From: CBDATB01 sp965199745
Lineage (GTDB): Bacteria; Bacteroidota; Bacteroidia; Cytophagales; Flammeovirgaceae
Assembly: GCA_965199745.1 (NCBI GenBank)
Contig: CBDATB010000012.1
Location: 372,001-436,000 of the forward strand
DNA: 64,000 nucleotides
Direction of reading: 5' to 3'
The notes under the pieces: model-generated
The model's database searches: none
Seen by the model: the letters and a program-made list of their open reading frames with translations, nothing else
What the model was told of the DNA's origin: nothing
Program-made: the position numbers and the translations under genes
In this document: piece by piece, positions 50,045 through 59,927 of the stretch
Layout: every line of letters starts with the position of its first letter
Position numbering within the stretch: position 1 is the stretch's first letter

Positions 50045-51724
50045 TTACATCTCATATTTTCTTTTACGCCAATAAAATCTTCCCAAGCCAAATAGCATAA
50101 CCATTAGCACAGGTAGGACTAAGTTCAGTGTTTGCCAGTAAAATTTTTGTTCTTTCATACTAAGCGTGTCTAGTAAGCGGAGAGTAATTTGTTTATTGCG
50201 GGATGTAATAATTCCTTTTTCGTCAGTCAGGTATGCTAGTGCATTCATTATAAAGGCTTTATTAGAGAGTTGTTGCCTACGGTTGATGTCGTAGTCTATG
50301 GGAATAGTTCGGTTATTTTTTTTATCAAGTTTTTGTACTATGCAGTTGCCATCACTTACAACTATGATTTTAGCATTTTTTCCTTGTTTGATGAGGTTGC
50401 TTCCCTGCAGTTTTTTGGGTAAAAAACGATTAGTAAAAACAGATTGAAAAGACCCTTCTAGCAAATAGGCTACGGGCAGGTGTGCTTGTGGATAAGATTC
50501 TTTGCTTTGGTCTTTTTTCAACTCATTCAAATCGATTACGATGGGTGTTTGTCGTACTTTAGTATATTTGGAACTAAATAACAGGGGTGTTTTTTTAATG
50601 CCTTTCACCTGAATAGTATCTATGGTACTGAGGTATTCGGAATATACTACATCGAGGTGGCGGACAATAGGGTGCTTGCCGAATTTATTTAGGTAGATAT
50701 AATAGGGCCACGGGATTTTTTGAATATTGGGTTTATCGCCCATATAACCTACAAATACGTCAATCAGGCCTGCTTGCTGGTCTTGTATTAGATCAGCATT
50801 AATACGTACGCCGTATTTAAAAAGCATGTCTTCCAGTTCCAAATTTCGTTGAAAAGCATAGGTTCCACCTTGCTGTATGCTATCTGTATGCATTTGGATA
50901 TTTTTTATAAGAAACAGCACATTTCCTCCTTGCATAACATACTGGTCTATTTTAAATTTTTCTATATCACTAAACTTAATTTCAGGGCTTAGTATCAGGA
51001 GTGTATGATAAGCGTCTAAGGTGTTTGTTTGCAGGTTTACCCTATCGAGAACATACTGCTCATCGATGGCTGTAATTATGTCTGTCAGTTGTTTCTCTTC
51101 AGGGCCTCCGTGTCCTTGTAGCCAGGCAATAGTCTTTTTACTTTTGGCACTCAGCTTTTTTATACTGCTTGCTAGTTCATATTCTATTGCTTCGATAGAC
51201 TGGTTGAGTTGTTGTTGTGCATTAACTGTTTTACTTCCTTTCAATAATAGTAGGGCAGCTTCTTTATGCTTATAGCTAACAAGTGCGCTGGGAAAGATTA
51301 CTTTTTGTATTTTTTTTCCATCGACTACGTCGAAAAGTGTTGTTGCTTGGATGCCTTTGTCGATGAGTTGTTGGTGGAATCGTCGACGATCCTGTGCTTT
51401 TGTTGCTTGATTTGGGTCGATGAATCGGTATTGGATATTACTTCCTGCATATACTTTAAATTCTTGTAGTGTTTCTCGGATAGATTTTTGTAGTCTTTTG
51501 AAGCTTGTGTTCAATTGTCCTGCGAGGTATATTTCTACGTATACCTCATCGTTTAACTCTCTGAGTAATTCTTTGGTGGCTGCTGAAATACTATATCTTT
51601 TTTCTTGGGTAAGGTCTATACGAAAAAAAAACTTTTCAGCATGTATGTTCAGTAAGCAGAGTAATAATATGAGTGCGGTAAATTGCAATATATTTTCGCA
51701 TTTTTTGAGGTTTTTTTGCTTCAT
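50045..51724 (-). CDS. gldG: gliding-motility-type ABC transporter substrate protein GldG
   Basis: A 559-residue protein with one N-terminal membrane helix (about 13-30), a large periplasmic GldG/ABC-2-associated domain (starting DLTQEKRYSIS, with IAWLQGHGGPE and GGNVLFLIKN), and a C-terminal membrane helix (about 530-550). In gliding bacteria GldA-GldF-GldG form an ABC transporter needed for motility. The usual partner gldF, normally directly upstream, is absent here; the upstream neighbour is the divergent grpE. It could work with a distant gldF or in a non-motility role. Confidence 0.88.
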   Translation of the reverse strand: MKQKNLKKCENILQFTALILLLCLLNIHAEKFFFRIDLTQEKRYSISAATKELLRELNDEVYVEIYLAGQLNTSFKRLQKSIRETLQEFKVYAGSNIQYRFIDPNQATKAQDRRRFHQQLIDKGIQATTLFDVVDGKKIQKVIFPSALVSYKHKEAALLLLKGSKTVNAQQQLNQSIEAIEYELASSIKKLSAKSKKTIAWLQGHGGPEEKQLTDIITAIDEQYVLDRVNLQTNTLDAYHTLLILSPEIKFSDIEKFKIDQYVMQGGNVLFLIKNIQMHTDSIQQGGTYAFQRNLELEDMLFKYGVRINADLIQDQQAGLIDVFVGYMGDKPNIQKIPWPYYIYLNKFGKHPIVRHLDVVYSEYLSTIDTIQVKGIKKTPLLFSSKYTKVRQTPIVIDLNELKKDQSKESYPQAHLPVAYLLEGSFQSVFTNRFLPKKLQGSNLIKQGKNAKIIVVSDGNCIVQKLDKKNNRTIPIDYDINRRQQLSNKAFIMNALAYLTDEKGIITSRNKQITLRLLDTLSMKEQKFYWQTLNLVLPVLMVMLFGLGRFYWRKRKYEM

Positions 51725-51743
51725 ATTCTTTCAATAATTTAGG

Positions 51744-51751
51744 CAAAATTA
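51744..51751 (-). promoter_or_regulatory. probable gldG promoter -7 box
   Basis: Minus-strand TAATTTTG matches TAnnTTTG about 20 bases before the gldG ATG. It supports gldG being transcribed by itself. Confidence 0.45.
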
Positions 51752-51923
51752 GTTTTGGAGTATTAATAAAAAAAACATTGCAAATTGTTTGTGTAAAGCC
51801 TTATTGAATTATACTATGATTGGCTGTATTTTTTATATACGTTCAGCCATTTTGTCAGTTTTTTTAGGGTGGCAGTAAACTTGTTCTTTGAAAGGAGGAA
51901 AAAATTTTAACTATCATTGCTAT

Positions 51924-52568
51924 ATGGAAAAAAAAGATCAAATTAATTCTAGGGAAAAAAAAATAAGTAAGCCATCGGCTTCAGACCAAGATACGCAGCA
52001 AGTAAGAGATAATTTGCTTACAGATGATGAAAAAGCTGACTCAGTTGCCGAAAACAATGAAGAGAAAGCTATTAATAATGCTGTGGAAGATGGAAAAAGC
52101 GATATTGAGCCCGAAGCAGACAAGGTAAGTATTGAGTTACAAGAGATGAAAGCGAAGTATTTGCGTCTGTATTCTGAATTTGAAAACTTTAGGAGGAGAA
52201 CAGCCAGAGAGAAGCTCGATTTGATAAAAACGGCCAATGAGGAATTGATAGTAGCACTTCTACCTATATTAGATGATTTTGAACGGGCTGATAAATCCTT
52301 ACAAGACGCTACAAATGAGGTACCTGCAGCCCTTAAAGAAGGTTTTGATTTAATTCAGGGTAAGTTTGCTAAAACACTCATGCAAAAGGGGCTTAAAGCA
52401 ATGGAGGATGTGAAAGGTAAGGCTCTGAACACCGAGTTTCATGAAGCGATTACGCAAATGCCGGCTCCAGAAGAACATATGAAAGGGAAAGTAGTTGATG
52501 TAATAGAAAAAGGCTATTTGCTCGAAGACAAAGTGATTCGATACGCAAAAGTAGTGATAGGTGCTTAG
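51924..52568 (+). CDS. grpE: nucleotide exchange factor GrpE
   Basis: Releases ADP from DnaK. The acidic, disordered N-terminal region (about 1-65) is followed by a long coiled coil (about 70-120, ELQEMKAKYLRLYSEFENFRRRTAREK) and the C-terminal beta domain ending LEDKVIRYAKVVIG. The ATG at 51924 gives 214 residues; an upstream TTG at 51888 would add a region unlike GrpE. A Shine-Dalgarno-like AAAGGAGG at 51891-51898 is too far from the ATG. dnaJ follows after 59 bases. No CIRCE element was found and hrcA is not present. Confidence 0.93.
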   Translation: MEKKDQINSREKKISKPSASDQDTQQVRDNLLTDDEKADSVAENNEEKAINNAVEDGKSDIEPEADKVSIELQEMKAKYLRLYSEFENFRRRTAREKLDLIKTANEELIVALLPILDDFERADKSLQDATNEVPAALKEGFDLIQGKFAKTLMQKGLKAMEDVKGKALNTEFHEAITQMPAPEEHMKGKVVDVIEKGYLLEDKVIRYAKVVIGA

Positions 52569-52627
52569 TCGGTGCTGCTCAGATATACCACAAGTGCAAA
52601 GTTCATTTAACAACAATAGATATTTAC

Positions 52628-53776
52628 ATGGCAAAAAGAGATTATTATGACGTATTGGGTGTGAGCAAGGATTCGTCTGCTGATGACATAAAGAAAGCTT
52701 ATAGAAAGACAGCTATTAAGTACCACCCGGATAAAAATCCTGGTAATAAGTCTGCTGAGGATAAGTTTAAGGAGGCAGCAGAGGCCTACGAAGTATTAAG
52801 TAATGGACAAAAAAGGCAACAGTATGATAATTTTGGTCATGCTGGTATGCAGGGTAGTGGCTTTGGCGGTGGCGGTATGAATATGGAGGATATATTTTCA
52901 CGTTTTGAAGATATTTTCGAGGGAGGTCCGTTCGGTGACATATTTGGTGCGGGTCGTAGTACGGGATCAAGCAGGCGAAAGGGATCTAATTTAAGGATAA
53001 AACTCAAACTCGATCTGGATGAAGTTGCTAACGGCATTGAAAAGAATATCAAAGTAAAAAGGTATACATCTTGCAAAATCTGTGGTGGTAATGGTTCGCA
53101 TAATGGCACGTCTTTGAGGTCTTGCAATACTTGCGGTGGTTCGGGGCAAGTGAGGAAAGAAGTAAACACTATGCTCGGTCGGATGGTTTCTACGAGTGTG
53201 TGCCCTACTTGTCAGGGAGAGGGTAAAGCTATTGATGCTTTTTGTAGCAATTGCCAGGGCGAAGGTAGAAATTACGAAGAAGAAATTATACCTGTCCGCA
53301 TTCCTGCGGGTGTTTCTGAAGGCATGCAACTGTCTATGAGTGGTAAGGGTAATGTACCGAAAAGAGGCGGTGCGGCTGGAGATTTACTTATTGTGATTGA
53401 AGAAACTGAACACAATCGGCTGAAAAGAGAAGGTAGCAATATACACTATGAATTGTACGTCAATTTTGTAGATGCTGTGTTAGGCACTAACCTTGAAGTA
53501 CCAACTATCAATGGCAAAGTACGCATCCCAATTAATCCGGGAACGCAAAGTGGAAAAATTTTGCGCTTAAGAGGGAAGGGTATCAAAGATATTAATGGTT
53601 ACGGCACTGGTGATCAGCTCATTCACGTGAATGTTTGGACTCCACAAAAGGTGAGTAGTAAGGAAAGAGACATACTCAAAGGTCTAAAAAATTCTCCTAG
53701 CTTTCAGCCAAATCCTGCTAAAGCAGAAAAAAGTTTTTTCGATAGAATGAAAGAATTTTTTAATGGGGCGGAGTAG
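52628..53776 (+). CDS. dnaJ: chaperone DnaJ
   Basis: The Hsp40 partner of DnaK. Order: J domain with HPD at residues 33-35, Gly/Phe-rich linker (about 75-120), zinc-finger region with four CxxCxGxG repeats (CKICGGNG, CNTCGGSG, CPTCQGEG, CSNCQGEG), and the C-terminal substrate-binding domain. At 382 residues it is a full type I DnaJ. It lies 59 bases after grpE and is probably co-transcribed with it; dnaK is elsewhere. Confidence 0.97.
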   Translation: MAKRDYYDVLGVSKDSSADDIKKAYRKTAIKYHPDKNPGNKSAEDKFKEAAEAYEVLSNGQKRQQYDNFGHAGMQGSGFGGGGMNMEDIFSRFEDIFEGGPFGDIFGAGRSTGSSRRKGSNLRIKLKLDLDEVANGIEKNIKVKRYTSCKICGGNGSHNGTSLRSCNTCGGSGQVRKEVNTMLGRMVSTSVCPTCQGEGKAIDAFCSNCQGEGRNYEEEIIPVRIPAGVSEGMQLSMSGKGNVPKRGGAAGDLLIVIEETEHNRLKREGSNIHYELYVNFVDAVLGTNLEVPTINGKVRIPINPGTQSGKILRLRGKGIKDINGYGTGDQLIHVNVWTPQKVSSKERDILKGLKNSPSFQPNPAKAEKSFFDRMKEFFNGAE

Positions 53777-53796
53777 TTGTTTGGGTGAGCAAAATA

Positions 53797-54693
53797 TCAG
53801 CTCATTTTTTTTCTTTTTATTAAGTATGGCACTAATACTTGTTTTACCCCCTTATTGGCGTCTACTGGTATAAAATCTACTTTATATTGCCCACACCGCA
53901 ACTTGATATTTTGGTGTTGGTAGCTTATCTTCTGTCGATAGCTTTCTTTTATTTTTGAAGGCCATATTTTTTCTTGTACCCCTGTTTCTTTGTCTACAAA
54001 TACATAGGGTTTTTCTTGAAAACTGAAATCTACTTCTAGTTTTTTGTCTGCAACATGAAATAGAATAACTTCGTGGTTGCGATATTTTAAGTGTTGCAGT
54101 GCTGAGAATAGTGCTTCTTGGTCTTCGACATTTTCCATCATATCACTAAAAATAATCACTAAAGAGCGTTTGTGAATTTGCTCTGCAATTTGATGAATTA
54201 CTTGTGAAATAGCCGATTTTTGTTTTTGTTTTTCATCTAATATCTGTTGTAGATAGAGAAATAAGTCATGGATGTGTGTTTGTGTAGACTTGACGGGTGT
54301 CATTTTTTCAATTTTTTCTGCAAAGGAAGTAATTCCTACGGCGTCTCTTTGTTTTTGAAACATACAAGCTAAACTCGCTGCTGCAACGGCACTAAATTTA
54401 ATTTTGTTATTACTTTCTATCGGATAATACATAGAAGAAGAGACATCTAATAATATCATACATCTCAGGTTAGTTTCTTCTTCGTATCTTCTTGTAAAAA
54501 ATTTATCGGTTTTTGCGTATACCTTCCAGTCTATATGTCGGGTACTTTCACCCATATTGTAGAGGCGGTGTTCGGCAAATTCTACGGAAAATCCGTGGTA
54601 GGGCGATTTATGTAAGCCTGTAATAAATCCTTCAACCATTTGTTTTGCCATGAATTGGAGGTTTCCGTAAGCAGCAATTTCTTGTAAGTCCAT
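53797..54693 (-). CDS. DUF58 protein with VWA-like fold
   Basis: A 298-residue cytoplasmic protein of the DUF58 family. The conserved start segment (FSVEFAEHRLYNMGESTRHIDWKVYAKTDK is the family hallmark region) is followed by a VWA-like metal site DVSSSM and IFSDMMEN. DUF58 proteins usually sit beside a MoxR ATPase and Bat-type VWA genes in aerotolerance clusters; none is here. It follows the ctp protease gene by 26 bases on the same strand and is probably co-transcribed with it. Confidence 0.85.
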   Translation of the reverse strand: MDLQEIAAYGNLQFMAKQMVEGFITGLHKSPYHGFSVEFAEHRLYNMGESTRHIDWKVYAKTDKFFTRRYEEETNLRCMILLDVSSSMYYPIESNNKIKFSAVAAASLACMFQKQRDAVGITSFAEKIEKMTPVKSTQTHIHDLFLYLQQILDEKQKQKSAISQVIHQIAEQIHKRSLVIIFSDMMENVEDQEALFSALQHLKYRNHEVILFHVADKKLEVDFSFQEKPYVFVDKETGVQEKIWPSKIKESYRQKISYQHQNIKLRCGQYKVDFIPVDANKGVKQVLVPYLIKRKKMS

Positions 54694-54719
54694 TTTTTTA
54701 TTTTAATTAAATTCTTCAG

Positions 54720-56330
54720 CTAATTGAGAAATAATGCTTTTTTCAACACATTATCTTTTTTCAGGAAAATTTGATGGAATGCCTCTTCTCCCCACTGGTT
54801 TCTGGCGATATGAGCGCATAATAAGTTATTGATTTTCTCTTTTGATTTCTCATAGCCTAATATATTGGACTCTACTCCGTTTTTTTGTGCGTAAACGATG
54901 AATGCTTGTAGCATATCGTGCGTCATTTTTTTGTCCGCACAAAAGTTGTTACTATTTGATTTTGATAATTTTTCTTTGTGTGATAAATAATAATGGAGTG
55001 CAAAGGATTGGAGTAGGTTTTTATTAGAAATTTCTGTGTAATAGCTTGAGTAATAATTTGTATCTAAGGGAACAAATATGTCGGGAGTAATTCCGCCGCC
55101 GCTGTACACTACTTTTTTGTTATCGGTATGATATTGTTTTTTTCGCCGTTTTATTTGATCATTGTCAACAGTAAAAAATTCTCCATTTTGATAGCGTTCA
55201 TTTACCTCGTTATTGTAGTTGATACCATTGCCGTAAGGTTTTTGTATAGAGCGTCCACTCGGAGTGTAATAACGCGATGTAGTTATTCTGAGTTCGGAAT
55301 TATCGGTCAATATTAGCCGGCGTTGCACCAGCCCTTTTCCAAAAGATCTCCTGCCGATGATCAATGCCCGATCGTGATCTTGTAAAGCACCGCTGACAAT
55401 TTCTGAAGCTGATGCCGTGTTTTCATTAATGAGAATAAACACTTGACCTTCTTCAAATAGTCCATCATTCTCGGCATAAGCCCTGTAGTTCAAGTTACTT
55501 TGTCGTCCTTTTGTATAGACAATAAGTTGCTCTTCTTTTAGTAGTTCATCGGCTACTTTAACTGCCTGATCCATATATCCGCCGCCATTATCACGCAAGT
55601 CTAGGATGAGTTTTTTCATGCCTTGATTAAGTAGGCTTTTGAGTTTTTCTCTAAACTCCTCGTGCGTTTTACTGCCAAAACGATTGATGTTAATGTATCC
55701 AGCACTATCATTGAGCATGATGCCTACATCTACGGTATGGGTAGGTATTTTATCGCGTGTAATATCGAAGTACAGCAGGTTTGATATTTGTTGTCGGCGA
55801 ATACTGACATTTACTTTACTTCCTTTTTTTCCTCTTAACCAATGGATTACTTCTGCACTGCTTATTTTTGTGCCGGAAAGTTTTTTTCTATCTATTTCGA
55901 TAATCTGGTCTCCTGCTAGTAGGCCGACTTTTTCTGAAGGACCTCCCGAAATGATCTTAACTACGTATACGGTGTCGTTAAAAATATTGTATTTTATACC
56001 TATTCCCTCGAAACTTCCCTCTAGGTAGGTTTGTTGTAATTTTTGTTCTTTGGCGGGTATGTAGGTAGTGTGTGGGTCTAGTTTTTCAAGCATGTTATGG
56101 ATGCTTTCTTCAACAAGATATTCTATGTCAACGCTATCTACATAATATTTGTCGATATAGCTCAAAATATTTTTTATTTTCTGAATATGCTGTTGCGATT
56201 TTTTGCTAGCAATGGGCATTTGCTGTTGGAAAACTTTAGCACCTAGTACGATTCCTATACACAACGCCATTGTAAGCAGTAAAGGCAGCTGAACGTAATA
56301 TTGGTTTTTTGGGCTTTTTTTTTCAGTCAT
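54720..56330 (-). CDS. C-terminal processing peptidase (S41 family)
   Basis: A membrane-anchored periplasmic serine protease. An N-terminal helix (about 12-34) is followed by a PDZ domain (about 85-175, SFEGIGIKYN ... GLLAGDQI) and the S41 catalytic domain with the Ser motif in NTASASEIVSGALQD and the Lys in RRSFGKGLVQ. The C-terminal 150 residues vary between homologues. The ATG at 56330 gives 536 residues; the in-frame TTG at 56339 is not needed. It begins a two-gene unit with DUF58. Targets of the protease are unknown. Confidence 0.93.
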   Translation of the reverse strand: MTEKKSPKNQYYVQLPLLLTMALCIGIVLGAKVFQQQMPIASKKSQQHIQKIKNILSYIDKYYVDSVDIEYLVEESIHNMLEKLDPHTTYIPAKEQKLQQTYLEGSFEGIGIKYNIFNDTVYVVKIISGGPSEKVGLLAGDQIIEIDRKKLSGTKISSAEVIHWLRGKKGSKVNVSIRRQQISNLLYFDITRDKIPTHTVDVGIMLNDSAGYININRFGSKTHEEFREKLKSLLNQGMKKLILDLRDNGGGYMDQAVKVADELLKEEQLIVYTKGRQSNLNYRAYAENDGLFEEGQVFILINENTASASEIVSGALQDHDRALIIGRRSFGKGLVQRRLILTDNSELRITTSRYYTPSGRSIQKPYGNGINYNNEVNERYQNGEFFTVDNDQIKRRKKQYHTDNKKVVYSGGGITPDIFVPLDTNYYSSYYTEISNKNLLQSFALHYYLSHKEKLSKSNSNNFCADKKMTHDMLQAFIVYAQKNGVESNILGYEKSKEKINNLLCAHIARNQWGEEAFHQIFLKKDNVLKKALFLN

Positions 56331-56397
56331 AGCATTCAATAATTAGGACACAATATATCTGTTCCTTTCATACAAAAGTAGTCAAGATTGCTTGTTA

Positions 56398-56426
56398 AAT
56401 AACTATATTTGCTTTGAATAGTTATT
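56398..56426 (+). promoter_or_regulatory. gcvP promoter box inside an inverted repeat
   Basis: AATAACTAT (56398-56406) and ATAGTTATT (56418-56426) form a perfect 9-base inverted repeat with an 11-base spacer. TATATTTG (56404-56411), a full -7 match, overlaps the left arm. A regulator binding here would cover the promoter of gcvP. Confidence 0.5.
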
Positions 56427-56458
56427 AAGTAATTGTCAACATTTAAACTCAATAATTA

Positions 56459-59338
56459 ATGGATACTAACCGTTTCGAATATTTTGAAACAAGACATAAT
56501 GGGTCGAATAATTCAGCGATTTCCTCTATGCTTGATGCTGTAAAATCTGCTTCTCTTTCTGAACTGATAAAAGAAACTATTCCTGCCAATATTTTACTTC
56601 ATGCTGATATGTCTATTGGCACGGCTGAATCAGCCTACACTTTTCTGCAAGATTTCAAAAAACTAGCTGAGCGTAATCAAGTTTTAAAATCATACATTGG
56701 TATGGGATATTACGATTGTATTACTCCTTCGGTTATTTTACGTAATATTTTAGAGAATCCTGGCTGGTATACGGCATATACCCCTTATCAGGCGGAAATA
56801 GCGCAGGGCAGGTTGGAGATGTTAGTGAATTTTCAAACTATGGTTACTGATTTAACCGCTATGGAGATAGCCAATGCTTCTTTATTAGATGAAGCAACGG
56901 CTGCAGCAGAGGCGATGAGTTTATTATTTGCTGTGCGGGACAAGAGAAGTAAAAAAGAAGCCAAAATTTTTATAGTAGATGAGCATACTCATCCGCAAAT
57001 AATAAGCGTACTCAGCACACGTGCTCGACCTTTGGGTATTGAATTATTTGTATCGGACTGTATGCAATTGGACTTAACAAGGATAAATGCTTTTGGTGTC
57101 CTGCTTCAATATCCTGATACAGTTGGCAACATAAAAGACTGGACAGTTTTTATTGAAAATGCACACGAGCAAAAAGTCAATGTGGCAGTTGGTGCTGACC
57201 TGCTGAGTTTGACTTTACTTAAACCGCCGGGAGAAATGGGAGCTGACGTGGTATTTGGTTCGACTCAACGACTGGGTCTGCCTATGGGTTTTGGCGGGCC
57301 ACATGCCGCTTTCTTTGCTACTAAGGAAATTTATAAACGACAACTTCCTGGTAGGATTATCGGTATTTCTAAGGATGCGTCGGGTAGGCCTGCTTATCGT
57401 ATGGCTTTGCAAACGCGCGAGCAGCATATTAGAAGAGATAAAGCTACTTCTAATATTTGCACTGCCCAAGTATTACCGGCTGTGATTGCGGCAGCGTATG
57501 TAATTTGGCATGGTGCAGAGGGTTTGAAGCGTATAGCAGAGAGAGTACGTATACTAACACGATCGCTGCATAAGAATTTATCTGCTCTCGGTCTAGAGGT
57601 TGTTAATGAATATGCTTTTGATACGATTACGATAAAAACCGATCAATTCAGTAAAGATGATATCGCTACTAAGGCACTAGCAAAAGGCATGAATTTTAGG
57701 TATTTTGTAGGTGATTACATCGGTATTTCGCTAGGTGAAACTACACTTTTGGATGATGTAAAAGAAATTGTCGGGGTATTTGAAGAAGCTCTATTGAAAA
57801 AAAATAAATGGTTATCCGATATTGAGTCAAATCTGCCTATTGTTTTGCAAAGAACTGGAGATTTTTTGATGCATTCTGTTTTCAGTAGCTATCATAGCGA
57901 ACATGAGATGTTGCGTTATTTGAAACGGCTAGAAAACAAAGATTTATCGTTGACACATAGTATGATTGCTTTAGGTTCGTGTACCATGAAACTAAACGCC
58001 ACTACGGAGATGATTCCGCTAACTTGGCCAGAATTTGGTGGTATACACCCTTTTGCTCCTTCTGATCAAGTGCAGGGTTATAATGAGTTATTTGACAAAC
58101 TATCGCGGCAGCTATGTGAAATTACAGGTTTTGAGTCGGTTTCATTACAACCTAATTCTGGTGCTCAGGGCGAGTATACAGGTCTGATGGTTATTAGGGC
58201 TTACCACCGTAGTAGGGGAGATTTAAAACGGAATATTGCTTTAGTACCTCAGTCTGCACATGGTACTAATCCGGCCAGTGCTATTATGGCTGGTATGGAG
58301 GTTGTGTTGGTTAAGTGTGATGAGCGGGGAAATATTGATTTTCAGGATTTAGAAAATAAGTCGGCACAGTATAGTGATAATTTAGCTGTTCTTATGATTA
58401 CTTACCCCTCTACACATGGTGTTTTTGAAACTGAAATACAAAATATTTGTATTTTGATACACCAGCATGGCGGCAGAGTATATATGGACGGTGCAAACAT
58501 GAATGCTCAGGTAGGGCTGACCAACCCGGCAATAATAGGTGCGGATGTATGTCATTTGAATCTACATAAAACATTTTGTATTCCTCACGGCGGAGGTGGT
58601 CCTGGTATGGGACCTATTGCCGTTACTAAGGAATTAGCTTCTTTCCTTCCAACGCATCTTCATCTGCGAAATACTGATAATAATGGAGCTATCAGTGCTG
58701 TTTCGGCAGCACCTTGGGGAAGTGCTAGTATTTTAACTATTTCTTACGCTTACATTACCATGATGGGTGCAAAGGGGCTGCGTTCCGCCACAACACTTGC
58801 TATATTGAATGCTAATTATATTAAAACCCGATTGGAGGGACACTACGAAGTTTTATATAGTGGGGAAAGCGGACGAGTTGCGCATGAAATGATTTTGGAT
58901 TGCAGAGCTTTTAAAAGTTTTGGTATAGAGGTAGAAGATATTGCTAAAAGACTGATGGATTATGGGTATCATGCGCCAACGGTTTCTTTTCCGGTAGCCG
59001 GTACATTGATGATTGAGCCGACTGAAAGCGAGAGTAAAGCAGCATTAGATCTTTTTTGTGAGGTAATGATTAGCATTAGAGAAGAAATTCGCGAAGTAGA
59101 AAAAGGTGAAATGGACATTGAAAATAATGTACTGAAAAACGCTCCACATACTGCAGAAATGCTCATTTCTGTATGGGATAAGCCTTATAGCAAAGAAAAA
59201 GCAGTTTACCCTTTACCTCACTTGAGAGAAGACAAATTCTGGCCATCTGTACGTAGAGTGGATAATGCGTATGGAGACAGAAATTTATTTTGCACTTGTT
59301 ATGCAGGTAATGTATTTGAACAAGAGGTTGAGTCTTAA
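56459..59338 (+). CDS. gcvP: glycine dehydrogenase (decarboxylating), P protein
   Basis: The PLP-dependent P protein of the glycine cleavage system; it decarboxylates glycine and passes the aminomethyl group to the H protein, feeding methylene-tetrahydrofolate for thyA and other reactions. The N- and C-terminal halves are fused in one 959-residue chain, as in E. coli. The PLP lysine is K704 in NLHKTFCIPHGGGGPGMGP. The genes for the H and T proteins are not in the window. Its promoter overlaps an inverted repeat (56398-56426). Confidence 0.97.
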   Translation: MDTNRFEYFETRHNGSNNSAISSMLDAVKSASLSELIKETIPANILLHADMSIGTAESAYTFLQDFKKLAERNQVLKSYIGMGYYDCITPSVILRNILENPGWYTAYTPYQAEIAQGRLEMLVNFQTMVTDLTAMEIANASLLDEATAAAEAMSLLFAVRDKRSKKEAKIFIVDEHTHPQIISVLSTRARPLGIELFVSDCMQLDLTRINAFGVLLQYPDTVGNIKDWTVFIENAHEQKVNVAVGADLLSLTLLKPPGEMGADVVFGSTQRLGLPMGFGGPHAAFFATKEIYKRQLPGRIIGISKDASGRPAYRMALQTREQHIRRDKATSNICTAQVLPAVIAAAYVIWHGAEGLKRIAERVRILTRSLHKNLSALGLEVVNEYAFDTITIKTDQFSKDDIATKALAKGMNFRYFVGDYIGISLGETTLLDDVKEIVGVFEEALLKKNKWLSDIESNLPIVLQRTGDFLMHSVFSSYHSEHEMLRYLKRLENKDLSLTHSMIALGSCTMKLNATTEMIPLTWPEFGGIHPFAPSDQVQGYNELFDKLSRQLCEITGFESVSLQPNSGAQGEYTGLMVIRAYHRSRGDLKRNIALVPQSAHGTNPASAIMAGMEVVLVKCDERGNIDFQDLENKSAQYSDNLAVLMITYPSTHGVFETEIQNICILIHQHGGRVYMDGANMNAQVGLTNPAIIGADVCHLNLHKTFCIPHGGGGPGMGPIAVTKELASFLPTHLHLRNTDNNGAISAVSAAPWGSASILTISYAYITMMGAKGLRSATTLAILNANYIKTRLEGHYEVLYSGESGRVAHEMILDCRAFKSFGIEVEDIAKRLMDYGYHAPTVSFPVAGTLMIEPTESESKAALDLFCEVMISIREEIREVEKGEMDIENNVLKNAPHTAEMLISVWDKPYSKEKAVYPLPHLREDKFWPSVRRVDNAYGDRNLFCTCYAGNVFEQEVES

Positions 59339-59534
59339 CAAGATTTAAGAGTTAGAAAAGTTGATAATCTAGATAATTTTTTGTTGAATAGGTTACTATA
59401 TTGCCTACTTTTCCCATGTCAATGGGTTTAGAGCCTGTTCTTATAGTCAAAATTCAGCAGAATGAATTATCCATATCTTTCTTCTGTAGTTGCCCCGATA
59501 TATTCATACCCTAAATAGTTATGACAATTTTCTT

Positions 59535-59556
59535 TAGCAGATGATATACTGCTATT
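59535..59556 (-). terminator. possible rpmE/gcvP terminator hairpin
   Basis: TAGCAG (59535-59540) and CTGCTA (59549-59554) form a 6-base stem with an 8-base loop, between two convergent genes, just past the rpmE stop. The T-rich flanks are moderate, so this is tentative. Confidence 0.3.
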
Positions 59557-59808
59557 TTATTCATTATTTTTCTTATATTTTTTATTAAAACGTTCAACTC
59601 TACCTGCTCTGCTACGGAAGGTGTTTTTACCTGTATAAAAAGGATGAGAAGCTGAGCTAATTTCTACTTTTATTAAAGGATAATTGTTACCATCTTCCCA
59701 TTTGATACTATCTTTAGTGGTAATGGTAGAGCGTGTTAGAAACCTTTCACCGCTCGATATGTCTTCGAAAACTACTGTTTTGTACTCTGGATGAATATTT
59801 TTTTTCAT
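59557..59808 (-). CDS. rpmE: 50S ribosomal protein L31, type B
   Basis: An 83-residue L31 of type B (YkgM-like): it lacks the Cys pairs that bind zinc in type A and has the insert around ISSGERFLTRSTITTKD. Residues HPFYTGKNTFRSRAGRVERFNKKY are the conserved C-terminal part. It lies alone on the minus strand with its own good promoter 47 bases upstream. Some bacteria use type B L31 when zinc is scarce; whether this genome has a second L31 cannot be seen. Confidence 0.95.
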   Translation of the reverse strand: MKKNIHPEYKTVVFEDISSGERFLTRSTITTKDSIKWEDGNNYPLIKVEISSASHPFYTGKNTFRSRAGRVERFNKKYKKNNE

Positions 59809-59854
59809 TATTGATTTGTTATTATTTTGTAATATGATTGTCTGAGACGGGTTG

Positions 59855-59884
59855 CAAAGCTAGTTATCGTATTTTATAACTCAA
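59855..59884 (-). promoter_or_regulatory. rpmE promoter (-33 TTG, -7 TAGCTTTG)
   Basis: On the minus strand TTG (59884-59882) is followed after exactly 19 bases by TAGCTTTG (59862-59855), then CAACCC. Both elements and the spacing match the published Bacteroidota promoter. The predicted leader before the ATG at 59808 is about 40 bases. Confidence 0.75.
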
Positions 59885-59927
59885 AAGGGTGATGTCTAAT
59901 TTGATATGAAAAACATTTTGTAGGTAT

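Noticed and set aside
51891..51898. AAAGGAGG as the ribosome-binding site of grpE
   Set aside because: It is 26 bases before the ATG and downstream of the alternative TTG, so it cannot serve either start at normal spacing.
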